Of a stretch of DNA of 64,000 nucleotides, positions 1-12,200 are shown in pieces. A model generated the notes under the pieces. It did not search any database. It had not been told where the DNA came from and saw nothing but the letters and a program-made list of their open reading frames with translations. This DNA is from Galerina marginata (Eukaryota > Basidiomycota > Agaricomycetes > Agaricales > Galerinaceae), in contig JAECYW010000005.1 of the NCBI GenBank assembly GCA_023014335.1, forward strand, positions 3,658,001 to 3,722,000. Direction: 5' to 3'. Both the position numbers and the translations under genes were made by a program. Within the stretch, counting starts at the first letter, position 1. Each line of letters starts with the position of its first letter.

Positions 1-372
1 AATGATTGAAAAACAAAGGTTGGCATATTTCCGATTCATTTGAGCCATCAACGTTAGCTTTTCTTCATTATGAAGCTAGTGAAGCACAACAAAATTGGAA
101 TTACATATTGGCTCGGTAGCCCCATTGCAAAGTAAATTCATATGCGCCATATATCCTTTTCTTGTCAATTCCATGTTGACGGAGGCCAAACTGAATATTA
201 ACGCCATGTAAATACGTACCTCTATTTCCAAACCTTGCAGCCATATAATTTATTCCAACCCATCCCTAAAATCACACGGAGGATCAAGCTCTTCTTGAAG
301 TTTCAAACTATTTTTCATAATCCGACACTGCCCAAGAAATCACAATATTGAGGAGGAATCAATATCTATAAT
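1..372. other. Non-coding flank of the KDZ gene
   Basis: AT-rich sequence downstream of the KDZ transposase stop codon. I see no coding signal, tandem repeat or clear terminal inverted repeat in it. If the KDZ locus is a transposon, its left end could lie here or outside the window; I could not identify it. Confidence 0.4.
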
Positions 373-3300
373 TTATGTACTCTCTGACTCTATTACCTCC
401 ATCTTTTGTATCTGCCTACGATTCCAAATTGAGAAAAATACCCTCACATACATAGTCGCTCTATCCTGTCGCATAAACCCAACAGATTTTCTGATCTTCT
501 TGAGCCCACTGTTACCGCACTCTGCTGCACTCGAGTTTGCCCTTCCCAGTTCCGGGTTTTCGTTGCAGTATGGTGCCAAAAAACATGCTTGACTACATTT
601 GTGTTCTTCTGAGTGAAAGTGGTCAATCAGAAACAGCGTGTCTCTGAAGAATTCCGCCTCGCGTGACATGCAATATGGCTGCAGAGCGCAGGCGAAGTCG
701 TAGATGATAACCCTTGGCGCCTTTTCCCATCTTGTATAAATCGCTGAGAATACATCATTTCTTCCTTCAGCAGCTGGAATGCAGTGGAACCCATAGCAGA
801 CACTATGACTGCACCAGACACACATCAGCCCGCCTGTTAACCGCTTCTTGGAGTATTCCGAGTAATACTTGTGGCAGACATCTGGTTCAATTGAGTCCTT
901 TCCACCTTGGTCAGATGCATTTTCGTAAGGAATTCCGGGGTAGGAGGGTCTTTCCCGAATTTGGGGCATACCATAGTACGCCCCAGTCTGTCGAATGACA
1001 GAATCAGTTACAATTTCCCCATCAATCTTTGGCGCATTGACATACCTTAGTCCAGTCATCTGGTGCGTTTTCTGGTTTACTAGCCTCTCTCCCTGGTCCC
1101 TCATGTGTTTTGAGAGACTCATATACTGCCACTGATCTCACATAAAGCCAGGTGCACAATCCCAGCATATCTCCGTCCAACTCCCCACGTCGATATTCGT
1201 GAAGGAGCAAGGAGCGCAGAACTGGAATATATTGCAGGCTGGATGCTGTTGAGTGGCTCGGATGTCGCACAAATGTTCGTAAGTTCTGCAAAGCCAGGTA
1301 AGGGATAAACTGAAGGGCATTCTCATTTGCTGCCAGCTACAATATTCTATTAGGTTTTTTCAAATTTTATAAGGGTGGAAATACCTCTGTAAAGAACTTT
1401 GAATACACTTCCGGTGTATTTATTTTGCTCAAAACCGCGTTGAGCCCGAAGTGCTTCTCGAAAGTCTTTCCAAGGCTCATGTCCACCTCCTTTAACTTTG
1501 CCACTAGCTCAGGAATTTTTGATATGCGGAGTACCAAACCCCGATCGCGTTCAAAGTTGGGATGTGTGCTGTCCATAACAGCACCGGCAGGAGACAGGAG
1601 GGAAAGCTTAGGTCCTTTCAAGACGGAGATAACCAACAATCGAAGGTTTCGATTCCCAAGGATTTGTGTGTTAGATACTGGACGGACGTCTTCTCGTATC
1701 ACGGATGACTCTCCAATTGTTGTAGGTGGGTGGAGGGTTGGGAGCAGGTTTCTCCTACTGAAAGCAACAGTTACACCATCCCAAATTGTAATGTCTGGTG
1801 TGGGTCCACAGTAAGCACAACACATGTCGGTGCCAAACTGCATTAAGCGCATGTAGGAAAACCAAGCCTGTCGGAACAACTTATGGTTCATAAACAGTAT
1901 CTTGGATTGTCGTGTTTGGTAGCGTCGAGAAACCACAAGGACCCAGGCAACAAAAGGCGTCTCTGATGCAGAGAATTCACTTGTATAATCATCCAGGAGA
2001 TCATGTGCCAGAATAGTCCAATTATTCAAGTTGAACAATCCAAGCGAATGAGTGTCGGGGCCGATCAACCGGTGTGAACAGGCTGTACATTTTTGTACTT
2101 CGATTGTAGCTTCATAGGCCCCAGTAAGCGTATATATGACACATTTTCGGTAAAATGTGGGTCCTAGAGGGTTAAATGTTGCGCGAGGGGTAGAGCAGCA
2201 GCACGTTCCACCCTCGTTCAACCCCAGGAATTGTGGAGGCTCTGAAAACGTAAACCGAGGAGGAGCAGGCGGGTTGCTAGATATACGCGCCCAGATGGGA
2301 AGAGGGAGAGGAGTATATGACACTGATTCTGATATACCCTCTGTATCTGACACAGCCATCCCTACAAACATAATCTGATTACAGTTTGATGCTACTAAAT
2401 TCAAAGATGACGCACCGCCAAACTGAACATTACCTGCCTCCACATTTGCAGTGATTGTCTCATCGCGAGCGTTCCAGTCACCTTTAAGATGCTGCTGAAG
2501 GGAGTGGCGAGCGGTGACAATATGCGAGCAGGATGTCGCTCCAGCATCCTTGGAACATTTCCACATTCCAAGGCCGGTGTCATCCCCTCGATGCTCGACG
2601 ATGGCCCGATTCTTGATACTGTGAAATCTTGTGTGGGAGGGAACAGAAAAACAATTCAGGTAAGATTCCTCCAACAGGTCTTCGCTCCTAGAGAACAGAA
2701 ACGCTCGATCATCATCATCTTCAGGGTGAAACACAATGAGCGCTTAACCTTAAATTAAGTGCCACAAACTCACCAGACAATATATTCCCAGATCCGGCCT
2801 CACCGCGATACAAAATTTCCTCCTGGATGAACCTTGCATGAAAGCAAACTGCAGTCTGATTCCTTGAACCAGGACAAAGACACGTAGCCTCCCATCCCCC
2901 ATCTGAATGGTGCCGCGTCCGCTGCAGATGATACCATGCACCCTATTGATGTTATTCACTATTTGAACTTGTATTGAGTATCCTTGAACTCACCGTCGAC
3001 TCTTGCTTCTTTCTGTTCCAGCCATTTACCACAAAGAGTCGATCTGTCAATTGGTACATGCCACATTCTCCGACCAGTGTTGCCTCCACGAAGGCTGAGA
3101 ATGCTTCACCAGCCGGTTGTTGTTCGCTTTCTACTCCACCACCAGCCTCTTCGGACTGGCCTCTTTCAATCACTAATTGTCCCGCAGCTTGTTCAAAATC
3201 GCTGCCGAATAAATCACTTGACTGCTCGTAATCCGGCATTCCAACGTCATCAACATCCAGTCTGTCATCCATAGCAGATCCTTCAACTTCATCCCAACCC

Positions 3301-3503
3301 AATTGAGCTGGCTCCTCTGCATCCTCTTGTTGTACCTCGCTCCCCCTCTTCCGCTTATTTACTCGGGGATTATTTCCCCCCTTCCTGGGCTTTCTCTGTG
3401 GCGTAATAATTTGGCCAACTGTATCCTGATACTGGTAATGAATCTCGGTCGGGGACTCTGGAAGGGGGGCGTATGTGATAATGGAAGGCGGGGAATCATT
3501 CAT
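373..3503 (-). CDS. KDZ-type DNA transposase with CxC5/CxC6-like cysteine clusters
   Basis: Proposed exons (minus): 3503-2994, 2942-2774, 2742-1385, 1336-1046 and 987-373. All junctions keep frame and give about 980 aa. Intron 3 may instead end at 2719, giving 972 aa, because the first reading implies an intron of only 31 nt. The acidic N-terminus precedes a cysteine-rich segment (CLCPGSRNQ, then CFHARFIQEE), a zinc-cluster stretch with CTACSHRLIGPD and a CxC6-like block (CCAYCGPTPDITIWDG). The C-terminal catalytic part carries PENAPDDWTK, GGLMCVWCSHSVCYGFHCIP, YDFACALQPYC, DHFHSEEHKC and SSAAECGNSGL, the conserved core I know from Kyakuja-Dileera-Zisupton transposases. No stop or frameshift remains after splicing, so it may be active. 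It diverges from the gene at 3732. Family assignment is strong by eye; the precise intron choice is inferred. Confidence 0.85.
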
Positions 3504-3731
3504 TCTGAAGCGTCTATGTCAAGGCTCAGTTTCTGCGCTGTGTTATCCGATTAATCACTGGGTGATAACTGTTCATTCTGTAAATGGAAAAATCTGAATA
3601 TTGTGGCAAGTGAAATTATACCACCGTTTTACTGAAATTTCATGGATCCAGCCGCCATATTGTAAGTTTGTGCTTCCCTGGCTTTTTTTGTCGCCAAACT
3701 TCACCCCACCTCTTCCTTCCTAACCTCCACA

Positions 3732-6700
3732 ATGCGGAGCCAGTCCCCCAAGAGATCCTCTTGGAAGAGCAAGCCGTACGCAGAACCCTTGTTAAGCCAA
3801 ACCCCAAATGTAAGCTGTCACATTATTTGCCTCACCTGCATTCTCTTACATTTTCTATTCAGCGTACTTCAACCCGAAAAAAAAAGGGAGACGCGCCCCC
3901 TCAGGACGCTACGCCAGTAAGTTGCCTCTAGTTTACATTGGCTACAGCTTAATTTCTCGTAGGTTCAAAAAATAATCAAGGCTCGCAATGCTCCTCGATG
4001 CACTGTATGCGCTGGACGACCTCTGCGCAGTGAATGCATCCATACCAAAGCTGGCGCGGCTCGTGTCCATGAGAAAAATGCAATGGAAGTATGTATTAAC
4101 CTGGCTTCACCCCATCGACTTCGTATATTAAATTTATTGGCCATTAGAGCTTGCGTGCTCCCACCCCTGGCACCGTTCCTCCTACCGACAGTCAACCCAA
4201 CTCTGACACCAACAATGTCGCGCAACCGATATTGACCCCAGTCAATAATCCTGCTGAAGGAGTTGAACAATCAATTCCTTCAACTTCTGTGGCTTTGCCT
4301 GACCCTCAAACGCTTCCGCATCCTGCTCCAGAAGCTCAAACTCCAGCCGCCAACCTGCCTCCGGCCCCTGAAGCTCAGACCCCACAGGCTCCCCCAGCTG
4401 CTAGTGTACCGGTAGCGTTTAGGCCACCACCTACCTCCAAGCAAGTCCGCACATCCACCACAGATCCGTACAATGGATTGGTCAATGCTCAACGCGGAAA
4501 TCAGCCATACAGTAAAGTTTTACCTCTGAATATGCCTTTCATTCTTTATATTTACATATTTATTTTCACCATTCAGACGTTGTACGCGGACACAAGGCTC
4601 CCGATCGCCACGACAAGACCTCAAAGTCAACAAAGGCTTTTGGTGAAAAGATTGATGCAATCCTTGAGAAGGTAAGTGATTTACGAGGTCGTATATCCAA
4701 TTCCCACATGGGACAGTAGTGTAAGTCCATATCAAACAGAAGTACACCGATCAAAAAAGTAGCGTGGTAAACGGGGCCAGTCGGACCGAACAGTTTTGCT
4801 ACGAAGTAGCGTGTGAGATGGGTCCGATCGGATTAGCTACGAAGTAGCGTATGAGACGGGTCCGATCGGACTGAGCTTTTTCCCTAGCGGGAATCGCAAA
4901 TTGGTTTCGGGCACCTAAAAAATGTCATTCCGGGGCCCATTAAAAATTGTCCGTCTGTCGGCTTCCCGGGGTCTGCTCAGGCCGTTTTCGTGAGTTTCAT
5001 TTACATTAATAATAGATACAACACTTGTATAGATATGTACATTTGGACTTTTGTAATTAATATGAATCGTGATATTTTTCTATCGGCTTCCGGGAGGTGC
5101 ATTGAATCATTGTCGGTTGCCGAAAGAATTGAAACTGGTACTTCGGCTTCCGGGAGATGCAGCAGAACACTTGCGGGGCCCGAAAGGAAACATAGATCGG
5201 CCTCCGTCCTGCAGTGACTTGTGGAGCCCGAAAGAAAAGTGTATCGGCCTCCGTCACACAGTGATTTGTGGTGCCCGAGAGAAAATCTACATCGGCCTCC
5301 GTCATGCAGTGACTTGCAGTGCCCGAAAGGAAATGTACATCAGCCTCCATCAAGCAGTGACTTGCGGAGCCCGGAAGAAAATGTATATCGGCCTCCATCA
5401 TGCAGTGACTTGCGGGGCCCGAAAAGATTGAAACTGGTATATTGGCCTCCGGAGTGCCGTGCCATTCCCACCTTTCCCTGCGCATCACTTACTGTGCCAA
5501 ATCCGGAAGGCGCATCCCGCCCATCCCCCGCCGCCTGGCTCGTCGTTGGTGGACAACAAGTATGCTATTTTGACCATTTTTCCACCATTTCCCTCCATTC
5601 TTTTTGTGTATCATGGTCTATAGCACCTAAATACATGCAATATAGCCTTATATTCATAAAAATGCGACCAGGAGTGCTGTCCATTAATGCCTAATCTCCT
5701 TCCAATGCACATCCTATCTATCCTTACCTCGTTCTAACCCCTTATAAAGTAAATGGAGCTGGCTAATAATTTCTACTATATATTAGTAGCATTCTACAGT
5801 AGTTTAAGCAAATTATAGAAGCCTCCAGATGAAGATATCAGGCTAAGGAGAAGGACAACCTACCATTGCATAAATAGGTAGCCCCCAAGTCATAATAAAA
5901 TTAACTGCTACGTGTAGAGCCATTTATACATACTAGGGAGTGATCTTAACATTTTCTAGTAGTGGAGAATTGCTGGAACATGAGTAGGGAAGATGATACT
6001 GGGGAAGTAGGTAGGTATGTCTGAAAAATGCGAATATCACCAGCTGTGATGCATATACTTTCATTAAAAATATTCTGAACAGACAAAAGGAATGGGGAAC
6101 ATATATAGTATAGACTGCAAAAGGAATTGAAGCAATAGCTTGCTTCGTTGTAGAGGAATTCCAGGACGATGACTTTAGGATCATCATGAACATGAATTGT
6201 TCCTCACATCACATCAAAAGCATTCTTGTACGTCGCTTTTTGGCTGTTTTTCTCATTACAATTGCTACACTTGCTCTGTTACCTCCATTCTTTTTGCAAA
6301 CACGACTGCTTGCTCTTCCCCTTCTTTCTATCCGTTTAGAATATTTTTAAAATTACTACATATGTCACAGTTAGTGATTTTCGCATGTTTGAGACATACC
6401 TACCTACTTCCTCAGTATTATTTCTCCTAGTTGTATATATGCAATCCTTCACTACTAGATAATGTTAAGAACACTCCTTAGTGTGTATAAACCTCCTTGC
6501 ATGTAGGTAATCAGCTCTATTACAACTCGGGGGTCACCCATCTATGCGATGGTTTGTCCTCCTCCCCACTAGGAAACATATAGGTAACCTGTGGATGTCT
6601 GGGCATCTACTTGCACCTGCATCCGCCAGTATCCTTCCCAATTACTTGCATGGGCTTACCCATCAAAATGACTTCAATAATGTCAGAAACGGTGGAGAAA

Positions 6701-8252
6701 CAGGTGAGATATACTCAAATTGGATGCTTTTCACTACCTCCCACCTTATGCCTTCATCTTAAGGTCTCTATAATTCATTTAAACCACTGTAGAATGTTGC
6801 TATAATATACTAAAGTGAGGTAGCTGTGCCCATTCATTTTATAATGGCTTGGAACAAGGGAGGCATTAACATTCTCCAAGCAGTCCCGGAGGCCGACGTA
6901 ATATTTTGACTTTTTTGTCCTCCGTAAATGTTCCACTGCACACCTGGAGGCCGATGTACCAGTTTCAATTTTTTTGGGCCCCGCAAATCACTGCATGCCC
7001 GGAGGCCGACGTACGTTTCAATCCTTTCAGGCCCTGCAAGTGTTCCACTGCTCACCTGGAGGCCAATGTACCAAGTTCAATCCTTTCAGCCCCATAAGTC
7101 GCAGCACATCTGGAGACTAATGTACCAGTTTCAATCTTTTCGGGCCCCGCAAGTCACTGCACGGAGGCCGATGTAAATTTCTTTTGGGCACCGCGTCCGC
7201 AAGTCACTGCATGACAGAGGCCGATACACTTTTTTCTTTTGGGCTCCGCAAGTCACTGTATGACGGAGGCCGATGTAGATTTCTTTCGGGCACCGCAAAT
7301 CACTGCGTGACGGAGGCCGATACACTTTTCTTTCGGGCTCCGCAAGTCACTGCAGGACGGAGGCCGATCTATGTTTCCTTTCGGGCCCCGCAAGTGTTCT
7401 GCTGCATCTCCCGGAAGCCGAAGTACCAGTTTCAATTCTTTCGGCAACCGACAATGATTCAATGCACCTCCCGGAAGCCGATAGAAAAATATCACGATTC
7501 ATATTAATTACAAAAGTCCAAATGTACATATCTATACAAGTGTTGTATCTATTATTAATGTAAATGAAACTCACGAAAACGGCCTGAGCAGACCCCGGGA
7601 AGCCGACAGACGGACAATTTTTAATGGGCCCCGGAATGACATTTTTTAGGTGCCCGAAACCAATTTGCGATTCCCGCTAGGGAAAAAGCTCAGTCCGATC
7701 GGACCCGTCTCATACGCTACTTCGTAGCTAATCCGATCGGACCCATCTCACACGCTACTTCGTAGCAAAACTGTTCGGTCCGACTGGCCCCGTTTACCAC
7801 GCTACTTTTTTGATCGGTGTACTTCTGTTTGATATGGACTTACACCACTGTCCCATGTGCAATTCCTCTAAATAAATTCAAATTTTTGCACAATTCTGCA
7901 GTGCGACGACCTGTCCCTCCAAACCGGTTGCTGGCTTTTCATCGGCGCCCAGCATCCCACCGCTCGTTCGGCTGCTATTCACTATGCATCCCATCGCCTA
8001 AGGCACGATGCCCCTGGCCAATCAGGTCAGATTGCGACTCAATTTTGTCAGCTAACTCAGAACCTCCTTGCGTCCAAAAATCAAGATACGCTCCAGCTCC
8101 AAACACAGCTTGAGGAGTCTCGCAAGCGTTCCGAAGCAGTTGAAAATGAGCTGATGGCCGCCCAGAAAGACCGCGAAGGTCTTGAATCAAAGTTAAGGAG
8201 TCTGATGGCCTTGTATAACGTTGAAGGCCAAAAGGACAAAGATCGGTTGTAA
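3732..8252 (+). CDS. Proline-rich/coiled-coil protein of unknown function, gene split by a transposon in intron 5
   Basis: I do not recognise the family. Proposed exons are 3732-3809, 3863-3916, 3963-4088, 4148-4511, 4577-4671 and 7902-8252. Phases match throughout and give 355 aa. In order the protein has a basic N-terminus (KRSSWKSKPY, TRKKKG), a small possible metal site (CTVCAGRPLRSECIH), a Pro/Ala-rich middle with repeated PEAQTP, and a C-terminal helix rich in E, K, Q and L that looks like a coiled coil (QLEESRKRSEAVENEL). Intron 5 contains the 3,155-bp foldback element at 4705-7859; without it and one 7-bp duplicate the intron is 68 nt. It diverges from the KDZ transposase, with 228 bp between starts, so a shared promoter region and a shared mobile unit are plausible. 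A decayed copy of the last exon follows at 8430. Confidence 0.7.
4705..5220 (+). repeat. Left long terminal inverted repeat of foldback copy 1
   Basis: Pairs with 7345-7859 in inverted orientation. It contains a 38-bp direct repeat (4798-4835 and 4836-4873). Each 38-bp unit holds the hyphenated palindrome GCTACGAAGTAGC and the 10-bp perfect palindrome TCCGATCGGA (at 4823 and 4861). Such paired subterminal palindromes are good candidates for transposase-binding sites, which is inference. Beyond about 5090 it runs into the GGCTTCCGGG / GGCCTCCGTC subrepeat array. Confidence 0.8.
5089..5440 (+). repeat. Array of ~50-60 bp subrepeats in the foldback arm
   Basis: Successive diverged units share GGCCTCCGTC, CAGTGACTTG and GCCCGAAAG. 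A mirror-image array lies in the right arm (about 6890-7480), and both recur in copy 2. The opposing arrays give the element its foldback character. Confidence 0.8.
7345..7859 (-). repeat. Right long terminal inverted repeat of foldback copy 1
   Basis: Reverse complement of 4705-5220 with almost no differences, and it contains the same 38-bp double motif. The element's interior arms are much more diverged than these ends. Confidence 0.8.
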
Positions 8253-8429
8253 GTAGGTAAATCGGGTAGATAGTTTCATGCGGAATATGTAGAGCCTCTG
8301 ATAAATCACATTGCATCATCCTCCTTAGTATAGACATTGTTATAATTAGGTTCCTATGCGACGCTCACAAAAAGTACTAACAAGACAAGGGTGCGGTATA
8401 ATGCGCTAGCCAGATGGCCAAGATGCTGA

Positions 8430-8575
8430 CTTAATCTTGTCGACTAACTCAGAAATTCCTTACGTCCAAAAATCAAGATACAAACGCAGCTTGAGGAGTC
8501 TCACAAACGTTCTGACGGCGGCCCAGAAATAGCATCAATATCTTGAATCACAGTTACAGAATCTGATATGGATCC
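8430..8575 (+). pseudogene. Decayed duplicate of the last exon of the coiled-coil gene
   Basis: The stretch repeats the order of 8040-8220 with substitutions and deletions. CTAACTCAGAA, CGTCCAAAAATCAAGATAC, CAGCTTGAGGAGTCTC and GCGGCCCAGAAA-like blocks are all recognisable. The frame is lost. It is a tandem 3'-end duplication left after the functional stop at 8250-8252. Confidence 0.75.
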
Positions 8576-8589
8576 GGAATCTGTAGAGA

Positions 8590-8997
8590 CTACCCCCCTC
8601 TGACCTTTTTGACCCAGTGTTCAAGACCAATGCACGTTTCATCTGACCGCATTTGATTTTTCAGAATGATCACCTCGCCTTCTTCAACGCGTAGCGGATT
8701 CACTGGGTTGAAATCAACCCATCGGCTCGAAATTTGTGGAGAAAATCTGACAAAAGCGCACTGTAATGCGCTAGTCAGATGGCCAAGATGCTGATCGTCG
8801 GCGAATCTAAAATGTCCTTCTTGGATACGGCCATGCCACATGAGGGGAAGATCCGTTTCGGACTGAGATAAGTCACCGTCAGTAAATTCTAAGTGAATTA
8901 AAAGCTGACATACGCCTGAGTATATGTATAATAGGATATATGGAAGGCTTGTACACCCTCCATTCCTGCAGTTAGGATCGCCGCAAATGAGGGACAT
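8590..8997 (-). CDS. Small hypothetical protein
   Basis: Unrecognised 135-aa frame starting at an ATG at 8997 and ending at 8590. Its N-terminus is cysteine-rich (ICGDPNCRNGGC) and its C-terminus has normal protein composition (WVDFNPVNPLRVEEGE). A GTATGT/CTTAG pair in the middle could be an intron that shortens it. It lies between the coiled-coil gene and the dioxygenase gene on the same strand as the dioxygenase, so it may be an accessory of the same unit. It could also be a remnant of a larger gene. Confidence 0.4.
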   Translation of the reverse strand: MSLICGDPNCRNGGCTSLPYILLYIYSGVCQLLIHLEFTDGDLSQSETDLPLMWHGRIQEGHFRFADDQHLGHLTSALQCAFVRFSPQISSRWVDFNPVNPLRVEEGEVIILKNQMRSDETCIGLEHWVKKVRGG

Positions 8998-9244
8998 GAA
9001 TAAATATCCGTGGCAGTAATTTGCTAGACCTTATACCCGGATAACAACCGGAACTGGACCCACATGCCGTAACCACCAAGTTTGGGGAACCTTGCAAAAC
9101 CACATCCCCTCAATCGATTAATCACTGCTGGGATGTCACGATCAAGTCCATCCTATCATTCCCTAGTGCGGCTGAAAAATCAAACCAGATGACTCAAAAG
9201 TTATTCATCCGACATGAGATACAAGGCAAAAAATATGATTTGAT

Positions 9245-12200
9245 CTAACTGGACTCAAACACCATACGACGATCTTCGGCAAGGGTTTCTAAGCTAGAGA
9301 AAAGTCCTAAGGCAGCGCGAGTTCGGTCAGCAAGATCGCCATCAATCTCCTTCTTGAGCTTCTCCCCCTCCTTCTTTCCAAGTGACCCAACAAGCTTCTT
9401 GGCAGTCTGGAAATTGTACCTGACCCACCTGAAGAGCCCACCTGCGCAGTACTGGGTGAAGCTCATGCGATATGAGCCCTCACCAACGATTGGAGTGTTC
9501 CCGTGACGAAAAACACTGGATGGGATTAGAACCGTTGATCCCGGCGGAAACTCAACCACGAGCTTGAGGTCAAACAATACAAGGTGACCGCCGAGCTGTG
9601 GGTTGAAACGCCCTAAAGCAGTAATGGCACAGATCCCGTAAGGGACATTTGCAGCGTCGGTGTGATCGAAGGTTGAGGTGTGCGGGCCGAGGTTGAAAGT
9701 GCAGGCTGGGAAGATGGAGATATTGGGAAAGTTGGGATGGAGAGTCGGCATGTGGGCATAGAGGCATCCAAGGTGATACGTGTAATCCTGGTAAATTTTC
9801 GGGAAATAAAATCCAAAACAAGCTGGCATATTTGATGAGTATATGACTTCAAAAGTAATAAACAGTAATTACAGTTCTGAAATCCGGCCAAGCGGCGAAC
9901 GTCGTGGTTGGCTAGTAAGTCATCGACCAACTCCCGCTTCTTGGGGGGGAGCAGAAGATTTCTGGGACGCTGTTAAGTCATCAGTGCGAAGCCATGAATT
10001 CATAAGAGAAAGTAGAATAGACTTACGAGCTGGCCACCTCCGTATGAAACCACATGGGACAGTGGTGTAAGTCCATATCAAACAGAAGTACACCGATCAA
10101 AAAAGTAGCGTGGTAAACGGGGCCAGTCGGACCGAACAGTTTTGCTACGAAGTAGCGTGTGAGATGGGTCCGATCGGATTAGCTACGAAGTAGCGTATGA
10201 GACGGGTCCGATCGGACTGAGCTTTTTCCCTAGCGGGAATCGCAAATTGGTTTCGGGCACCTAAAAAATGTCATTCCGGGGCCCATTAAAAATTGTCCGT
10301 CTGTCGGCTTCCCGGGGTCTGCTCAGGCCGTTTTCGTGAGTTTCATTTACATTAATAATAGATACAACACTTGTATAGATATGTACATTTGGACTTTTGT
10401 AATTAATATGAATCGTGATATTTTTCTATCGGCTTCCGGGAGGTGCATTGAATCATTGTCGGTTGCCGAAAGAATTGAAACTGGTACTTCGGCTTCCGGG
10501 AGATGCAGCAGAACACTTGCGGGGCCCGAAAGGAAACATAGATCGGCCTCCGTCCTGCAGTGACTTGCGGAGCCCGAAAGAAAAGTGTATCGGCCTCCGT
10601 CACGCAGTGATTTGCGGTGCCCGAAAGAAATCTACATCGGCCTCCGTCATACAGTGACTTGCGGAGCCCAAAAGAAAAAAGTGTATCGGCCTCTGTCATG
10701 CAGTGACTTGCGGACGCGGTGCCCAAAAGAAATTTACATCGGCCTCCGTGCAGTGACTTGCGGGGCCCGAAAAGATTGAAACTGGTACATTAGTCTCCAG
10801 ATGTGCTGCGACTTATGGGGCTGAAAGGATTGAACTTGGTACATTGGCCTCCAGGTGAGCAGTGGAACACTTGCAGGGCCTGAAAGGATTGAAACGTACG
10901 TCGGCCTCCGGGCATGCAGTGATTTGCGGGGCCCAAAAAAATTGAAACTGGTACATCGGCCTCCAGGTGTGCAGTGGAACATTTACGGAGGACAAAAAAG
11001 TCAAAATATTACGTCGGCCTCCGGGACTGCTTGGAGAATGTTAATGCCTCCCTTGTTCCAAGCCATTATAAAATGAATGGGCACAGCTACCTCACTTTAG
11101 TATATTATAGCAACATTCTACAGTGGTTTAAATGAATTATAGAGACCTTAAGATGAAGGCATAAGGTGGGAGGTAGTGAAAAGCATCCAATTTGAGTATA
11201 TCTCACCTGTTTCTCCACCGTTTCTGACATTATTGAAGTCATTTTGATGGGTAAGCCCATGCAAGTAATTGGGAAGGATACTGGCGGATGCAGGTGCAAG
11301 TAGATGCCCAGACATCCACAGGTTACCTATATGTTTCCTAGTGGGGAGGAGGACAAACCATCGCATAGATGGGTGACCCCCGAGTTGTAATAGAGCTGAT
11401 TACCTACATGCAAGGAGGTTTATACACACTAAGGAGTGTTCTTAACATTATCTAGTAGTGAAGGATTGCATATATACAACTAGGAGAAATAATACTGAGG
11501 AAGTAGGTAGGTATGTCTCAAACATGCGAAAATCACTAACTGTGACATATGTAGTAATTTTAAAAATATTCTAAACGGATAGAAAGAAGGGGAAGAGCAA
11601 GCAGTCGTGTTTGCAAAAAGAATGGAGGTAACAGAGCAAGTGTAGCAATTGTAATGAGAAAAACAGCCAAAAAGCGACGTACAAGAATGCTTTTGATGTG
11701 ATGTGAGGAACAATTCATGTTCATGATGATCCTAAAGTCATCGTCCTGGAATTCCTCTACAACGAAGCAAGCTATTGCTTCAATTCCTTTTGCAGTCTAT
11801 ACTATATATGTTCCCCATTCCTTTTGTCTGTTCAGAATATTTTTAATGAAAGTATATGCATCACAGCTGGTGATATTCGCATTTTTCAGACATACCTACC
11901 TACTTCCCCAGTATCATCTTCCCTACTCATGTTCCAGCAATTCTCCACTACTAGAAAATGTTAAGATCACTCCCTAGTATGTATAAATGGCTCTACACGT
12001 AGCAGTTAATTTTATTATGACTTGGGGGCTACCTATTTATGCAATGGTAGGTTGTCCTTCTCCTTAGCCTGATATCTTCATCTGGAGGCTTCTATAATTT
12101 GCTTAAACTACTGTAGAATGCTACTAATATATAGTAGAAATTATTAGCCAGCTCCATTTACTTTATAAGGGGTTAGAACGAGGTAAGGATAGATAGGATG

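Larger units (their letters stand above)
4698..7866 (+). mobile_element. Foldback DNA element, copy 1 (3,155 bp) with 7-bp target duplications
   Basis: The element spans 4705-7859 and is flanked by CAATTCC at 4698-4704 and 7860-7866. Its ends are CACATGGGACAGT and the reverse complement. The first and last ~515 bp are almost identical inverted repeats (first visible difference AGTAGT versus AGTGGT). Inside these lie diverged ~50-bp subrepeats, and much of the AT-rich middle still pairs loosely around the centre near 6282, so the whole element is an imperfect giant palindrome. No transposase is encoded; the short ORFs are translations of subrepeats. The superfamily is uncertain. The 7-bp duplication does not fit classical CACTA (2-3 bp), and I could not match it to a named family. 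Confidence 0.9.

Noticed and set aside
4990..7574. ORFs of 60-157 codons inside the foldback elements (and mirror copies at 10336-12920)
   Set aside because: They translate the palindromic subrepeats on both strands, with repeated GLRHAVTCGA-like text and no protein features. None is a transposase.
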